A stretch of 64,000 nt of DNA from Globomyces pollinis-pini (GCA_025399215.1 MU621105.1:1112-65111); one strand, 5' to 3'. Positions 1 to 12,371 are shown, numbered from the stretch's first letter. The notes: generated from the letters alone by a model not told the origin. Translations and numbers: made by a program.

Positions 1-360
1 ATCAGTGCTTGAAGTATCGGTGGTAGAAGTATCAGTGCTGGAAGTATCGGTGCTGGAGGTATCAGAGCTGGAAGTACCTCCGGAAGTATCGGTGCCAGTA
101 GTGCCGCCAGAACTATCAGTGCTGGAAGTATCGGTACTAGTAGTGCCAGAAGTATCAGTTCCAGAAGTACCTCCGGAAGTATCGGTCCCAGTAGTGCCGC
201 CAGAAGTATCAGTACTGTCTTGTCTTGCATATAAAATATGATTAGCCACTTTTTCTGTGCTTCGTTTATATACATCTTTGCAGTTAGCTTCCTTACAGGA
301 ATTTTCTGCATTGATTCCCAGTATCAAGATAGCTGCAAGTGCAGAACTGAGAAGTTTCAT
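1..360 (-). CDS. Mucin-like secreted surface protein, N-terminal part (runs off the window)
   Basis: An open frame starts at an ATG at 358-360 and stays open to the window edge (120 codons). Residues 1-18 form a signal peptide (MKLLSSALAAILILGINA). A short Cys-containing segment follows (CKEANCKDVYKR), and from about residue 47 there is a low-complexity Ser/Thr/Asp/Gly tract with TDTSGGT and TDTSST units. Such tracts are usually O-glycosylated in fungal cell-wall or coat proteins. The N-terminal 48 residues and about 60 bp of upstream DNA are nearly identical to the gene ending at 53585, so the two are recent paralogues. The C-terminus, and so any GPI signal, lies outside the window. Function beyond a surface or wall mucin is unknown. 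Confidence 0.75.
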   Translation of the reverse strand, partial: MKLLSSALAAILILGINAENSCKEANCKDVYKRSTEKVANHILYARQDSTDTSGGTTGTDTSGGTSGTDTSGTTSTDTSSTDSSGGTTGTDTSGGTSSSDTSSTDTSSTDTSTTDTSSTD

Positions 361-982
361 TTTGGTGAATTTTTCAAAAAATGTTTGTGATTATAAACCT
401 TTTCGCGTTTTTTGGCCCGTGAAAGTTTTTTAAAAAACCAATGATAAATGCAACCAAATGGAATTTTCGTTTTCTTTGAAAAGAAAGCTCTTCAGTTCCT
501 ATGAGCTGTTGATTGCATTGAATTCTTCACCAAGCATTGTTATAACTTTCATTACGAAGGGTTTATCTGTATGTTATTTTACCTTAAATTTACTACTACA
601 ATGCAACAAAGGAAGAAGATTTTTAAAGTAACCTTAACACTGTAATTAATACATACGTGTTGCGTTCTTAAACTTTCAACTTTTTATATATAATAGCTGA
701 TTGTGATTTCTCTAGCTCATGTAACTTTGAACTAGTGAACGATTCTCTCCTTTGCGTTTGGAAACAAAATACCCTATGTCCATTTATTTATTCAGGTAAG
801 TTCTAGTATTCATCAATCTACAAACGACATATCTTCTAGTTTGATAAGGATTAAAACTTGTATACAAATGAATGATTGATTTTTTTAAAGTTCGTTATTG
901 GTCTCATTAAATTGGGGTATAGACTACTCAGGTAGTTGGGATAGTCAAAATTAAAGAGAAGAGATCTAATAGTTTTGGCTAT
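361..982. other. Intergenic; includes a promoter block shared with the 53.6 kb mucin gene
   Basis: No gene seen. Positions 361-419, directly upstream of the mucin-like start codon, match 53586-53645 at almost every base, including a TTTTCGCG-then-TTTTTTGG core. This is either a conserved promoter and 5' leader or simply part of a recent duplication unit. The rest (420-982) is AT-rich without recognisable structure. Confidence 0.5.
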
Positions 983-2862
983 TTATTTATTTCTCACATT
1001 TTTCATTACGCGGATTATAAATTCCACTTGAGGATTCGAACTATTTCTCAGCAGAGTGATGATTTCTTGAACAACTTCTTTTTCTTGTTCCAAATTTGAT
1101 TTCTTGAATGCACCAATACATGCTCCACGCTTACCTTCCCAATATTCTGGGTTAGGATCTAACCTTTCCAAAACATCAAATGCTTTTGCAGAATACAAAT
1201 ACTGCTCTGTCTATAATGTGAGTTTTAAATGGATACTCTATAACAATCATTTGCAATCAACTGCAGTAGACTAAATGATTCACTTGATGTTTCCATTTTA
1301 AGATACAACTCCCAAGCTAGCTTGGGTTTCTTGTTCATTACATCTAATAGGTCAAGTCAATGGAATTTACAGCATCTACACAGATGACTAAGGTATGCAT
1401 ACTCTTGTTTATACTTTTCACTTTGAATCATAAGGAGTAACTCTTCTCCTTCTTCGAAAGCTCCCGTTGCGATTTTAGCTTGGGCATAGTTATAATTAAA
1501 AGTGTCGTCATTGTAAAAGTACCCCTAAACTGTAAGTTCTGAAGCTTACCTTGATAGAATTCAGATAAATTAGCACATCATCAAATTGCTTCAATAGAAA
1601 AAAGCACGATGCCATACATTGTCTTCCAGGAATCGTGTCACATTCGGATGCACTACCACCCACAAGTTGAAAATATTGTTGTGCAATCTTCAGATGCTCT
1701 CTGCTATCCTGCTCTTGTCCTAAACACGCATTTACAATCCCTTTCAAAATATATTCCTAGCTTCAGTAATGTTGGCGATTACTTGTGGTGTTGCTGGTTC
1801 CACATCTTTCATCAAATTAAAGGCTGAAACAATATCATCTTTCCGTAAGTGATAGATGACCAAGTTTAATCTGGCCTCCGGTATGACATCCAACAAAGCT
1901 GGAAAGTATTGGAGGGCACTCTCACCATTCCTAAAAACCACCTATATTATGAGTGGTAAACCTTATTACAGTATTGTGTTTAATCAAGTCTTCGGCAAAT
2001 TTCAAGTTATGAGATGTTTTTTCTGATAACAACTTTAGTTCAGTTTCTGCTGCTTTCCCATTGTACAAACGAAAGTGATTACAAGCTTTTAAATTGATTC
2101 CAATAACGCTATCAGGGTAATGTTGCAAATAGACCGATAATACTTCTTGTGATACATCATAGTAATCAAGCTTATAGTAACACATTGCCACGTACACGTT
2201 GATTGCAAGAAAATCTCTGGGGACCAATCAATAAATTTTTAATCATACCTGTTTTCCAAGAGAATTCGTTTATAAATATCAATGGCTTCTTGGTAATGAC
2301 TTCGAAGATAATGTATAGATGCCAAACTTAATTGATCTTCAATCACATCTTGCAAGTTTTGATGGTATCCCATCAACCGCTTTTCATCATTAAATTTATG
2401 TGATAAGTGGAATAATAACCGGTTTTGTAGTTTACATGTTGGACCTATCTTGTTAAATTTTTGTATCTACCTTTTTGTGCCTCTTCATCTGCTTCTTTAT
2501 ACATTCCAAGAAAAAAATAGCAACATCCAAGATATAGATGTACAGCAGGATCTATTGCCTTTTCATTGAGTAGTAGTAGGTAAGTCTCCATTGATTTCCG
2601 ATAATCACCTAAATGAAAAAACGCATATCCAAGCCATAAAGTATTCTCAGGACTAACATCTCCGCACGCTCTGTTAAACTAATATTGTTAACGATATTTT
2701 TTTTACTTCTAATAGTGTAATTGCTCCTATGTAATCGCGATTTGCAAGAAAGGTTTCTAATTTGGGAACTTTCTTTTTATCATTTGAAGTATCGTTAGCT
2801 ATTACACTGTTTGCAGATGAAACTGCTGGTTTGGCTCTTGATAGCATCTTTGTGGTTAACAT
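983..2862 (-). CDS. IFT56: Intraflagellar transport protein 56 (TTC26/DYF-13)
   Basis: Multi-exon TPR protein. The N-terminus MLSRAKPAV (internal ATG near 2838), the following [20 protein letters not shown], and later segments such as ALNVYVA-type [49 protein letters not shown] and [22 protein letters not shown] match vertebrate IFT56 almost block for block. This subunit of IFT complex B is needed for ciliary and flagellar transport, especially of motility components. Exons lie at about 2862-2674, 2227-1931, 1941-1744, 1747-1508 and 1198-983, with more between. The gene ends [15 protein letters not shown] at 983. Start at 2862 ([11 protein letters not shown]) or the internal Met. Its presence implies a flagellated life stage. 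Confidence 0.95.
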
Positions 2863-3214
2863 ATTGCATATTAGTTACCATCTTGAATAATTATTGCACG
2901 ACAAATCACAAATGAAAATCAACAAAACGCGTTATGAATTTCTAAAGAAATTGTATAAATGAAAATGGTTAATTCACCATTCGAGTGTATTCTCTATGTG
3001 TGCTGAAAATAGCTTTATTATTTAAAGTGTGACTGTAAAAACTGCAACAACTAAGTATAGCCAAGAAAAATATGCTATCCAGGTCGATTAAGTTAAAAAT
3101 GGTCCCATAAATACAGAACTATGTTAATGATAGAATTATACTGTACAATGAACATTTTGTATTTAACAAAAAGGACATTGTCCCATAAAAAACACCACAT
3201 ATTTGACTTTTTCA
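2863..3214. other. Intergenic region between divergent genes
   Basis: Separates the start codons of IFT56 (minus) and the orphan at 3215 (plus), so it probably carries both promoters. AT-rich; no RNA gene or repeat recognised. Confidence 0.4.
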
Positions 3215-3926
3215 ATGAATTATGGGCACATCAAGCCAAAGGAATCATCAAATTGTGTATCAACTTTATCAAAGATCCCAGAAAAATATGAATTCTTAAA
3301 ACAACGATCACGACGGAATCCGAATTCATTCAATCACATCAAATTGAACAAACGAGATCAACCCTTTTGGCCAAGAAAAACGTCCAGGTTCACGATCATT
3401 ATAATTGATTTCATAGAATTAAAGTGCATTACGATGCGATTCCGTTTCCACAGATGGTACCAACTGTTATTGATAGTAAGTCCAAACAAGTCTAAAAATA
3501 GAACCTGATGAAGATTTACGAGTCATGCAACAGGAATCGGATAAGCGAAGGGAAGGATATCCTCATATGGGGATGGCAGCAATCCGAGAAGGAGATATAC
3601 CAGATATTGTACATCCTTACTATGAATCCAGAACGCTATCGCGTGTATGGAATGAGAGTGGAAAGGTTGCGATCCCATTACCAAGCGTATTAGAAAAACC
3701 AATTTCAGTTAACGAATACAATTGTATGCTACTTCAAACTGAAATACCAAAACTACCATCTGTTCATGGCACTGCATTATTTAAATCAACAGATTTCATT
3801 ACAAAATCCCCTCCTATATTTCATCAACGAGTGAAACAAGCTGACTTCAGTGATCTAAGGCAACAGTTGTTGATCCAGAAACCAATTGTAATCCGAGAAG
3901 CCAAAAGTAGAGAAAGAAGGTTTTGA
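3215..3926 (+). CDS. Conserved-looking hypothetical protein, 218 aa, two tiny introns
   Basis: Not recognised. Starting at the ATG at 3215 and removing two short GT-AG introns (3388-3416, 29 nt; 3476-3501, 26 nt) gives one open frame of 218 codons plus stop. The internal in-frame stops are in the introns, which supports the model. The protein is basic at its N-terminus (RSRRNPNSFNHIKLNKRD), has a central acidic and Met-rich part, and an Ile/Pro/Leu-rich C-terminal half (KSPPIFHQRVKQADFSDL) ending in KSRERRF. No signal peptide, membrane span or known catalytic motif is visible. It is divergent from IFT56 across about 350 bp, which weakly suggests a flagellar role; that is guesswork. Confidence 0.7.
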
Positions 3927-3938
3927 TTGTTATATTTA

Positions 3939-4764
3939 TTATAATGGAGACATTGACCTTTCGTCTCTGAATCTTGGATTTTTACTTATCTGAACATCTT
4001 CTTCAAAATCATCATCATCTCGTCCACGCTTGCCATGGCCTAGATTTAATAAATTCATATTCATCATATACCTGTTTTATAGCTTTTGCTATAGTAAGTA
4101 TTATTTGAACCTTCAGGAACACTAAGCATTCCGTCTCCATAAACTTGTCTTTGAGTTTCTTCTCTCATCTCTTCTTCTCTAACACGAGCACCCCAACCAC
4201 CTTGAATCAATTAGGGTTGATAGTATCAAACCTCTGCCTTCATCATAATCTACACGATGCTCATCACGGACTTGTCCTCCAGACTTTCCTCTGCCAAATT
4301 GTCTACCTGATTTAAAACCACTACCATGTTATAGATGAATATAATTACGGATCAATATCAGTTCTGATCAAACGTTCATCTAGTTTTGTTCCGTTAATAA
4401 ATTTTTGAGCATCCAAAGCATCAATTCTAGTATAACTACTTTTAAACAAATCGTTCACGTACTATTCAACGAAGCAGAAACCACAAGGTGTTTTCTTGTG
4501 ACGATCTAAACCCATAATACTAATGTTACCAAAAGGGAAACAAATACATTCTTTTAATTTCCCCAGTTTTCGAAAATAATTCAAATATTTGCTCTTCTGT
4601 AGTATAAAATGACAAATTTCCAATGTATAGAGTTGTTGACTTTTCCAAATCGATTTCCAACTGAACTAAACCTTCCTGCACTATTAACAGCAATTGATAT
4701 GTACTGGATATTTGCGATCCCGATATGAAGATGGAGCTCCTAGAGGTTGAACTATGCCTGACAT
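3939..4764 (-). CDS. NCBP2: Nuclear cap-binding protein subunit 2 (CBP20)
   Basis: Small RRM protein that binds the m7G cap of nuclear RNA polymerase II transcripts together with CBP80. The start at 4764 ([20 protein letters not shown]) splices over a 29-nt intron to an RRM with RNP2 LYIGNL, the family signature [20 protein letters not shown], and RNP1 CGFCFVEY. After it come [19 protein letters not shown] and the diagnostic [17 protein letters not shown] tail that closes over the cap. The C-terminal extension ([14 protein letters not shown]) is acidic and ends at 3939. Introns of about 24-32 nt interrupt the gene several times. Its 3' end lies only 12 bp from the 3' end of the orphan at 3926 (convergent). 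Confidence 0.93.
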
Positions 4765-5744
4765 TCTTCAAACTTTGAGCAAAGTTGAAAATTTTCTCAA
4801 AATGAATCTAGTGGAATGGAAAGGATGCAACGATTTGATTAAACTGAAGAACAAAGCACCTTTATGAAATTGTTTATTATTTGACGAATTGTTTGCACAT
4901 TTGGTGGGACATCAAACTAAAAAAAGATGATTTTCAAATCGCACTCTTTATGGTTTTGGATGATGTTGGAAATTAGCTGGGGCAGGTGGTTGGTCGTACT
5001 AAAAGGAATTAGTTTTGATAAGCTATACGATTATTTTGATTGAACCAACGTCTCCAGTATGTTAATGTTTAATTGATGTTCATATCTAAACAGATTTGAT
5101 CAGTCAACTGTTAAAGTGACACATATTCGACCTGAATTCGACCTGATGTTTTTAATATTTTGTCAAAAGGCTGAAAGAGTATAAAATTTTTGGTTCCAGA
5201 GCACATGTGTTCGTTTCACATCGTCTAACAAATAATTTCAATGTGAAATCACTACAGTCCAATTGGCAATGAAATTCAATGACGGCGCAAATAAGAGAAG
5301 CATATACACGCTCGATTACTGAACTTTGATTTTAATAATTGAGACATATGTAATGCTCGGAAAAATAACGACACATGGACGCGACGGTTAGTCAGGCCAT
5401 GGTAACTACACAAGTGTACCCTAATAACTGAAAGACTGATTTTAAACAGCCGTATGAAAGAGACTAGTATAAGAATCTTAACGGACCCATTTCTCTCATC
5501 GCAACACGTTAGCCCACCGAAGATTCTGAATTGAGGAATGACGACAAACACCAATTAAGCGCACTCAAGTAAAACTCATGTATTCAATTCAGTGGGTCTA
5601 ACTGGTATTATTTGAAACATCAATCAATCTGAACTTACAGAGACTTGACTGTTTAAGTATGGGCGTAGTACAGGCTCAATGACCCAATCACAAAACCAGC
5701 CACCATCCAGTTAAATATAGAGATTTAATTTGATTTTCCTATCA
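4765..5744. other. Intergenic, about 1 kb, no supported gene
   Basis: Contains scattered short ORFs on both strands (the longest, 5276-5554 minus, 92 codons) without recognisable motif, splice logic or similarity. It lies upstream of both NCBP2 (minus) and the DOMON gene (plus), so two promoters are expected. Nothing else seen. Confidence 0.4.
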
Positions 5745-6371
5745 ATGAAATTAACTACCGCTTCTGTGTTGCTAACTGGTACTTCAATCTTAATTAACCA
5801 AAGGTGTTTTGGGTGCAAAGAAATGCTCTGATACTCCCGATACTTTTTGTATCAATATGAACACCAGTAACCCTGCCTCTACAGTGTACACTTTTCATTC
5901 TTCTGTTGACGGTTGGGCTGCCATGGGTACTGGTACTGCCATGAAGGGATCAGAAATGGTGATTGGTTGGATTAATGCTGGAAAACCCGTAGTTGGTAAC
6001 TTCGTAGCCTCTGGCCATACACTACCAAAAAGTTCTGCAACTCAAACTGTTAAAGTACTGGACACACTTGACGATCCTAAACCTACTTGGTCTAAAACTT
6101 CCTTCAGGTAATTTTGATTGTGTTTCTAACATTCAGTTTCTCAATGCCAGGTGCTCCAAGTCCACAGCTCATCTGGGCGCAAGGTGCTACTCCATCCCTC
6201 AATGCTGAAGATGCTACCAAGGCCGCCTTTTCTAAGCATGCAAAGTTTGGTACTAGTTTGACAGAAACTAGTAAAACAGCTGCTTCTCCTTCTCCAACAA
6301 ACGGAGCTAGCACTTTTGGTGTTTCTTCATTATTGGTTGGTTCTGTCTTAGTTACCCTTTTCCTACAATAA
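5745..6371 (+). CDS. Secreted DOMON-domain protein with GPI-type tail
   Basis: ATG at 5745 plus removal of a 25-nt intron just after the signal peptide (MKLTTASVLLTG) and a 29-nt intron near 6111-6139 gives 190 residues. The middle fits a DOMON fold: a Cys/Val-rich strand, then DGWAAMGTGTAMKGSEMVIGW, a hallmark of cytochrome-b-type DOMON domains in which the Met can act as heme ligand, and later a candidate His ligand in ASGHTLP. The Ser/Thr-rich segment (TETSKTAASPSPT) and hydrophobic end (VSSLLVGSVLVTLFLQ) look like a GPI-attachment signal. It is probably an extracellular, surface-anchored heme or sugar-binding protein. No dehydrogenase or b561 partner domain is attached. Confidence 0.8.
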
Positions 6372-6499
6372 ACTCTTTTTCATGAATTGCTTATTCATAA
6401 TGTGGTGCAAGTGTGAAAAATTATTTGTCCATTCCAAACAATCTCTCTTTTTGAACAGAAGACAACGATCTCTAGCATATAAGTGGTATTATAAGTATA

Positions 6500-8308
6500 T
6501 TAATTCGTTTTTCGTTTCTCTTCAGCAATTTTTTTCCAATCCAAACCTACACACGCTTCAGATATAACCTGCTGAGCACCATCCCACTTGTTTGGACCAT
6601 ACAACCGATAATCTACAATTTAATTTAAAAAAAATAATACGGCTAGATACAGTAGGACCAAAGGTGACTTGAGCAGCCAACGTCCAGTTAGATTTCCATA
6701 GTCTCCATAAATCAGGTTTGACACCTATTTGATCGGCTATCATGTCCATATATACAACTGTTTCGACGGCTATTGTTGTTCGCTCACGTGGTACGAATTT
6801 AGTAAGATGTTCTCGATAATCAATTGATGTTTGATCTCGCATATCTTTCAGTGATGGAAGTTTGCATTTGTCAGTAAATACTCGAGTTGCCCATCGGGCT
6901 TGAAGTTCAGCTACGGGTAAAATGGACCCTGTTGTAGGTTGGACTAGACCGATAAAAGCCATATTCTTAGTTGAAGTGGGGAATATATGTTTATATAGCT
7001 TCACGCGATTTGAATCTGGTTCTTCCTTTCCAATTATTTCAGAGTCAATAAAGGGATTCTCGATCACATAACCAGTACAGTATATGATTGTATCAACTTC
7101 TTGTACTGTTCCATCTGTAAATTCTACACTATTGGCATTAATTTTCGCAACATTTGGTTTCACTATAATCTTTCCAGATTCAATATGATTGAGAACTTGA
7201 GTGCCAACCACAGGTGGTGATTCTAGAAACGAATGCCCCGGTTTAAGGTTGTATTTTTCTAAGTTTCCATTGTGGAGTTGCATTAAAGTTTCAAGCGCAA
7301 AGTTTAATAGCGGTCTTGGTAATGAATTAGCAGCTCTGCAAATTAAATTTTAATGTGTTTACCTAGTCGAGAGTTGATCGGTTGGTAAGCCAAACAAAGT
7401 AACTCGAGGAGCTATCCAAGTCCCGGATCTAGAACTAAGATAAACTGATGATGCATGTGCCGCCAATTCGGATGAAATTTCCATTCCTGAATTGCCAACT
7501 CCAACAATCAAAACTTTGTCATCTTTAAATGGATATGGTCTAAAGTTATTGGATAAAGATGTAGCTTACACTTTATATTTATGCGAATGAATGACGGTGC
7601 CTTTAAAATCATTCATTCCAGGAAACTCTGGTAATCTTGGTTTCCAATGATGTCCCGTACACACCATGATAAAATCAAACACATCCTTTTTTAAAGAAGA
7701 TTTCTTCTTTGATCTTTCTTTATCAGAATTAAAACTATCTTCTGAGCTTCGATGTTTTGGGAAGTTCAATTCAAAAGATGGTTGACTAGATAAAGATTTC
7801 TTTGGTGGAATGGGTGAACATGTAGCAGATAGAATAGGAGACGATGGATAACTATCAGTATTGATTGGTTTTCGATAAATCACTTCCCATCTGCCAGTTT
7901 CAATCCCATTTTCCACTTCAGGCTTTATAGATTGAACTTGCCTGTTAAACTTAATGTGCTTTCCCAATTTAAATTTATCACAATATAGTTCTAAATAGTC
8001 TGCAACTAATTCGTGAGGTAAGAAATTTGGCCATTCTGAATATTAAATGAATGAATCTAATTACCAGACGGAATAGGAGAATCAGAAAAGGCCATCATTT
8101 GCTTAGAAGTATTAACAACAGTGGATTTATAAACTGAAGAATGGCTCTCCCGTTCACCTTTAGTACAATATCTCCATAGACCTCCAATATTACTCCCAGC
8201 TTCAAAACAAACGGGTAATAAACCTTCTTCCAAACAGTGCTTTATAGCTGTGAGACCAGAAGGACCAGCACCAATAATGGCAACTCGCTTTGTTTCGTTG
8301 ATCGTCAT
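6500..8308 (-). CDS. Flavin-containing monooxygenase (FMO family)
   Basis: NADPH- and O2-dependent flavoenzyme that oxygenates N or S nucleophiles. Start at 8308 (MTINETKRV). FAD-binding GAGPSG lies at residues about 12-17; the FMO signature with [11 protein letters not shown] is near 7600; the NADPH site GVGNSG is near 7500; the CTGY motif with the family-typical following segment is near 7080. A roughly 60-residue Ser/Lys-rich insert (about 7690-7870) sits between the first Rossmann fold and the FMO signature and is not typical. The last intron (28 nt, near 6618-6645) restores the end [16 protein letters not shown], and the frame stops at 6500. At least four other tiny introns. Substrate unknown. 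Confidence 0.9.
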
Positions 8309-8643
8309 GAAATTTAAAAGTTGAACCAAATGCTCGCTAGTGAAACGTAGGACAGTCAAAGTGTCAAAGCCATGTTTCAATCGTTGGTCAATGATTCATT
8401 CGCTATTATTCCGACAGCGTTCTCATTTCGGGGCAGTATTTGATATGAACTCATTCAGCCTCTCGAAAAAAATGGTCATTGTTCTGCTGCTCTTGTAGGA
8501 TTCTTTGATGACAAAAAACACGATTGACGGACAATCAAAAAACATGTGACTTGGCCACCAAAATAGACATTAGTCAGGTGCAAATTGTTTATATTGCCAA
8601 AGATTAGATATCACATATATATAATTGTAGTATACATCAATAT
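8309..8643. other. Intergenic region between FMO and TOP3A
   Basis: About 335 bp, holding the FMO upstream region and the TOP3A 3' end (both genes on the minus strand). No further feature seen. Confidence 0.35.
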
Positions 8644-11600
8644 TTATTTATTGGGACAAGCATTGGCCATATGCCCTTTTTGACCACATTTGTAACATTT
8701 GGTATCACTTGGCCCTGCCCTATTGGTTTGCCTTTGAGGACACGTTGATGCAAAATGACCTACTTGACCACATCCATAACATGTAGATGTACTAGAAGAT
8801 GAAGATCCACGAGTTTGAGTTGATTCTTTGGTAGTTCTGTTTGTTGGACAACTTGATGTAAAATGTCCAAACTGCCCACAATCATAACATTTAGTGTTTG
8901 AGTCCATCTCGTCTTCTGTTACCCATTCAAAGAATTTACAAGTAGCACCTGATTTTGGACAGCTGAGAAAGTTTCTGTTTTGATTTGGTCCTGCTTTATG
9001 ACACGTTTTAACAATTGCAACTAAATCGCACTGACATTTGGTTCTCTTACTGAAATTATTCGCTGTTTGTGCCTGGTATCCACTAGTGTTCTAAACTTTA
9101 AATCATTGGGGTTCTTACTGTGGTATTTAATTTCTATTATTAAAAAATAATATTCACCTTACCTCAAATGTATTCGCACCATCACCTGCCCATGCAAAAA
9201 AATCACATTTATCATCTGAAGATGACTTTCCACATACATAAAATTGACGACCGCAATTAGGGCCTTCTTTTCTAACCGTTCTACTAAGTGCTCCGAGATT
9301 ACATTTGCAGTTAATGTTAGAATCACCGCTATTAGAACCGTGGTAATTACTATTTGATGCCGTGCCTGATTGCTGTCGACTCTCACTTGACTGCTCATCT
9401 GCCCATTTGAAATATTCACATCTCGACGTGTCGGATTGCGCTTTAGCACACACATAAAACTGTCTTCCGCAATTTGGACCTTCTTTTCTTACTACTCGCG
9501 TCACCGCCGCGGTTTTACAATGACATATATCTTGTCCCTAGAATTTAATTTGATTCAGTGAGTTACATCACCGGAAATGTTGTGATTTGGAAAATTGTCC
9601 ATTGGGATACTAGCATGATTGGACCGAGAATTATAAACAGGTATTTGCACAGAGTTAAATGTCTGCTGATCTGGTTGGTTGGACTTTCTGGGGCTTGTAT
9701 ATTCTAGAAACTCCCTATTGCACCACAGACAGGTGATCAACTATATGTAAGATGTGATGGTGATCATACTGGTAGTGGGAACGTGTATGGCAGGGAAGCC
9801 CTTCGAAATTGTATGGTGACTAAATGTGCAGGTTGATTTTGCTCACTACATGTCCCACAAATATTTTCATGTACACTGACATCGGTAACAAAATCTGGCA
9901 TCCAGACACTTTCTCTGCAACTAGGATAACCTGTACACCCTAATGTTAATACTGTCTATTTACCAATCATCTTTTTGGCATCATTCCCTTTAATGCTCTT
10001 CAAAAGCATTTGCATCTTACATTTAGGACAGTGTCTCACATATACTCCTTGCCGAGTTGTAGCATCAGCTTGCTGTTGAAATGGTATGGGAGTCATAAAT
10101 TTGTTGCATTCTGCTACCAAAACATCCATTTGTGCTTGTGCAGTATCAAATGCAGATTTATACATATCAATAACTTCTCGCAACACGCTTTCTTTTGTTT
10201 TTCGACCTTCGCATATATATTTCATATTTTGTTCCATCTAACGTAAATGATTATTTATGTACCAGTGCTCTCAAGTCGGGTTTTGACAAGGATAATTCAA
10301 TATTCATTGAATCGTATCCACACACCAAAGCCATTCCCAAAGTGGTTGGGAAGAAATAATCACCTTCTTTGTTGGCGTATTCTCGTTCCAATATCTTCTT
10401 TATATGTTCATGAATGGTTGAATCGGTTCCGATTCCAGATTTATCCATGATATTGATTAAATCCGCTTCCGTTAGCATGTTTGGCTTGTTGGTTGACCCT
10501 TCATTCATTTCTAATATGGAAGGTTCTACAGTTTCTCCTTCCGTGAATACTCCCACTTGGCTGTCAGACCATTTTTCAAATGGATACACATCTAAGAAGT
10601 TTCTTTCTATTATCATTAACCCTAAATGTCGTGAGCTAATCACAGGTTTACCTTTAGCAGTGAATGATTCGTCTGCCATAGTCAAATCTACTATTGTTTC
10701 ATTCCCTTTCGCAGAATCCGAGCAACATGCCAGAAATCGACGTGTAACAAAATCATAAACTTTCCTTTCATCCCCCTGTAACGTTAGCGCGCCACGAACG
10801 GGATGAATCGGCGGATGCGCTTGATCATCTCGCTTTCCCTTTCTTGGAAATCTAAATTTGCCATCCAACAACCTAAAGTAAGTGAAAAACTAATCACCCT
10901 TTTGCATATTGCCCCCAATTTGGATCATTAACTTGTTTTTCAATCAGTGATTTTAAATCAAAAGTTGGAGAAAACGAATCAGTTTCAGTTCTAGGATAGC
11001 TAATTATTCCTTGATTATACAACGCTTCTGCGATCTAAATCTTCAGCATATTTACATTGATTACATGCATGATTTTGTCAGAACTAATGCGCAACGTACG
11101 AGACCCGATTTTTTGAAGTTCTACAGTTGTCAGTGGTAGAGGTGCCCTATTTTTACGCATTAGATCTGTAAATTGTATTACCATTTCGATTTAGGTTTAG
11201 AAGTAACCTTCTTAATCACTCCTACTGAAGCATCTATACACATTTCATATAGCACTAATGTCATATGGTGGTCAAACAGATGTGCTCGGTCCTGAAGTTA
11301 AGCAAATGAAAAGTTTACCCAATGAAATTTCGTGTCAATACCATCTTTTGATACTGTCAGATCGATCTTCCAAAATGGTTCTTCCACAAAATGTTTGGCT
11401 TTCAAAAACCTGTCAACGACAAATCCCAACGTTGGAAATTGACAAGGGCCATAGCTAAGTACTTTTTGATCTGCCAAATCTTGAAATTTAGGTTTCAAGT
11501 TGACTGTTTGGAATCGTGTAAACACTGCACCTTAGAAAATCAATCATCAGTCAGTTACAAACCAATTCTTAAATCCAATTCCGACCTTGCATCCACGGCC

Positions 11601-12371
11601 TTTGCAGCGTTCATATCCAAATTAACCAACGAGTTCCACGCCGTTTGAATATCCCTAACATAACCAACTTTCACTAACAAACCTATTAAAATCAGAATAA
11701 TTGGTAAGTACCGATGTTGAACTACTGAAAACCTTGCTCGTTTTACGATTATGTTTGGATTAACACTTTGGCATATCCCAACAACTTCTGCACCAATATT
11801 TTCTCCTATACATCCATTATAAAATCTGGAATTTACCCTCTCTAACATCATGAGTCACGTCTCTGATACCTATCACAATCTGTCCAAATAACTAGTAATT
11901 GACCTATCGTTTATGAAACTATTATGTACAATATCTGCTCTGTCTTTTTAAGTTGTCTGCTAGATCCTGCATATTGGATTTGACACGTTTGAGTAACTTA
12001 AGATATTAGTTCAACATTATTAACTGTAGCTTCAAACAGTTGGGGAGTAGATGAATTATTCCATTGCTACGGTTTAAGATAAACAATCTAACCTTATATT
12101 CAGGTGGGAACTCATACTCCCTAACATTAATAAGTGAACAATCTATACATTAAATGCCCCAAAAGTGCCGTCATTGTTACTTGGGACTGTCTTCCTTCAT
12201 ACATGCAATTGAATTGATAGTTTTTTATATACTGATTCTTTGTTGATTTCTGATGGAATCAGTAATATCCTTTGCAATTACAGTTTCAAGTTGACCTCCA
12301 CTTAGTATCTGAGCAACTGATTTCGATATTGATGGTTTTTCAGCTACACATAGAATCTGATTAACAACCAT
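8644..12371 (-). CDS. TOP3A: DNA topoisomerase III alpha with extended GRF and CCHC zinc-finger tail
   Basis: Type IA topoisomerase that with RecQ helicase and RMI1 dissolves double Holliday junctions. It starts at 12371 ([23 protein letters not shown], Toprim start). Further exons carry the [21 protein letters not shown] segment (about 11430), the active-site Tyr in ISYPRTETD (about 10990), HPPIHPV (about 10810) and the [12 protein letters not shown] motif (about 10420). The C-terminal tail is long: a Cys pair region with [11 protein letters not shown], then three GRF zinc fingers ([11 protein letters not shown] twice, and a divergent [11 protein letters not shown]) and three CCHC knuckles ([14 protein letters not shown] and two more) up to the stop at 8644. 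Many short introns. The knuckle array probably binds single-stranded nucleic acid. Confidence 0.93.

Noticed and set aside
5..241. Plus-strand Val/Ser/Glu ORF over the repeats
   Set aside because: Antisense shadow of the Thr/Asp/Ser repeats of the minus-strand mucin-like gene, which has signal peptide and paralogue support.
5276..5554. Minus-strand 92-codon ORF
   Set aside because: No motif, no splice partners, composition of random AT-rich sequence.
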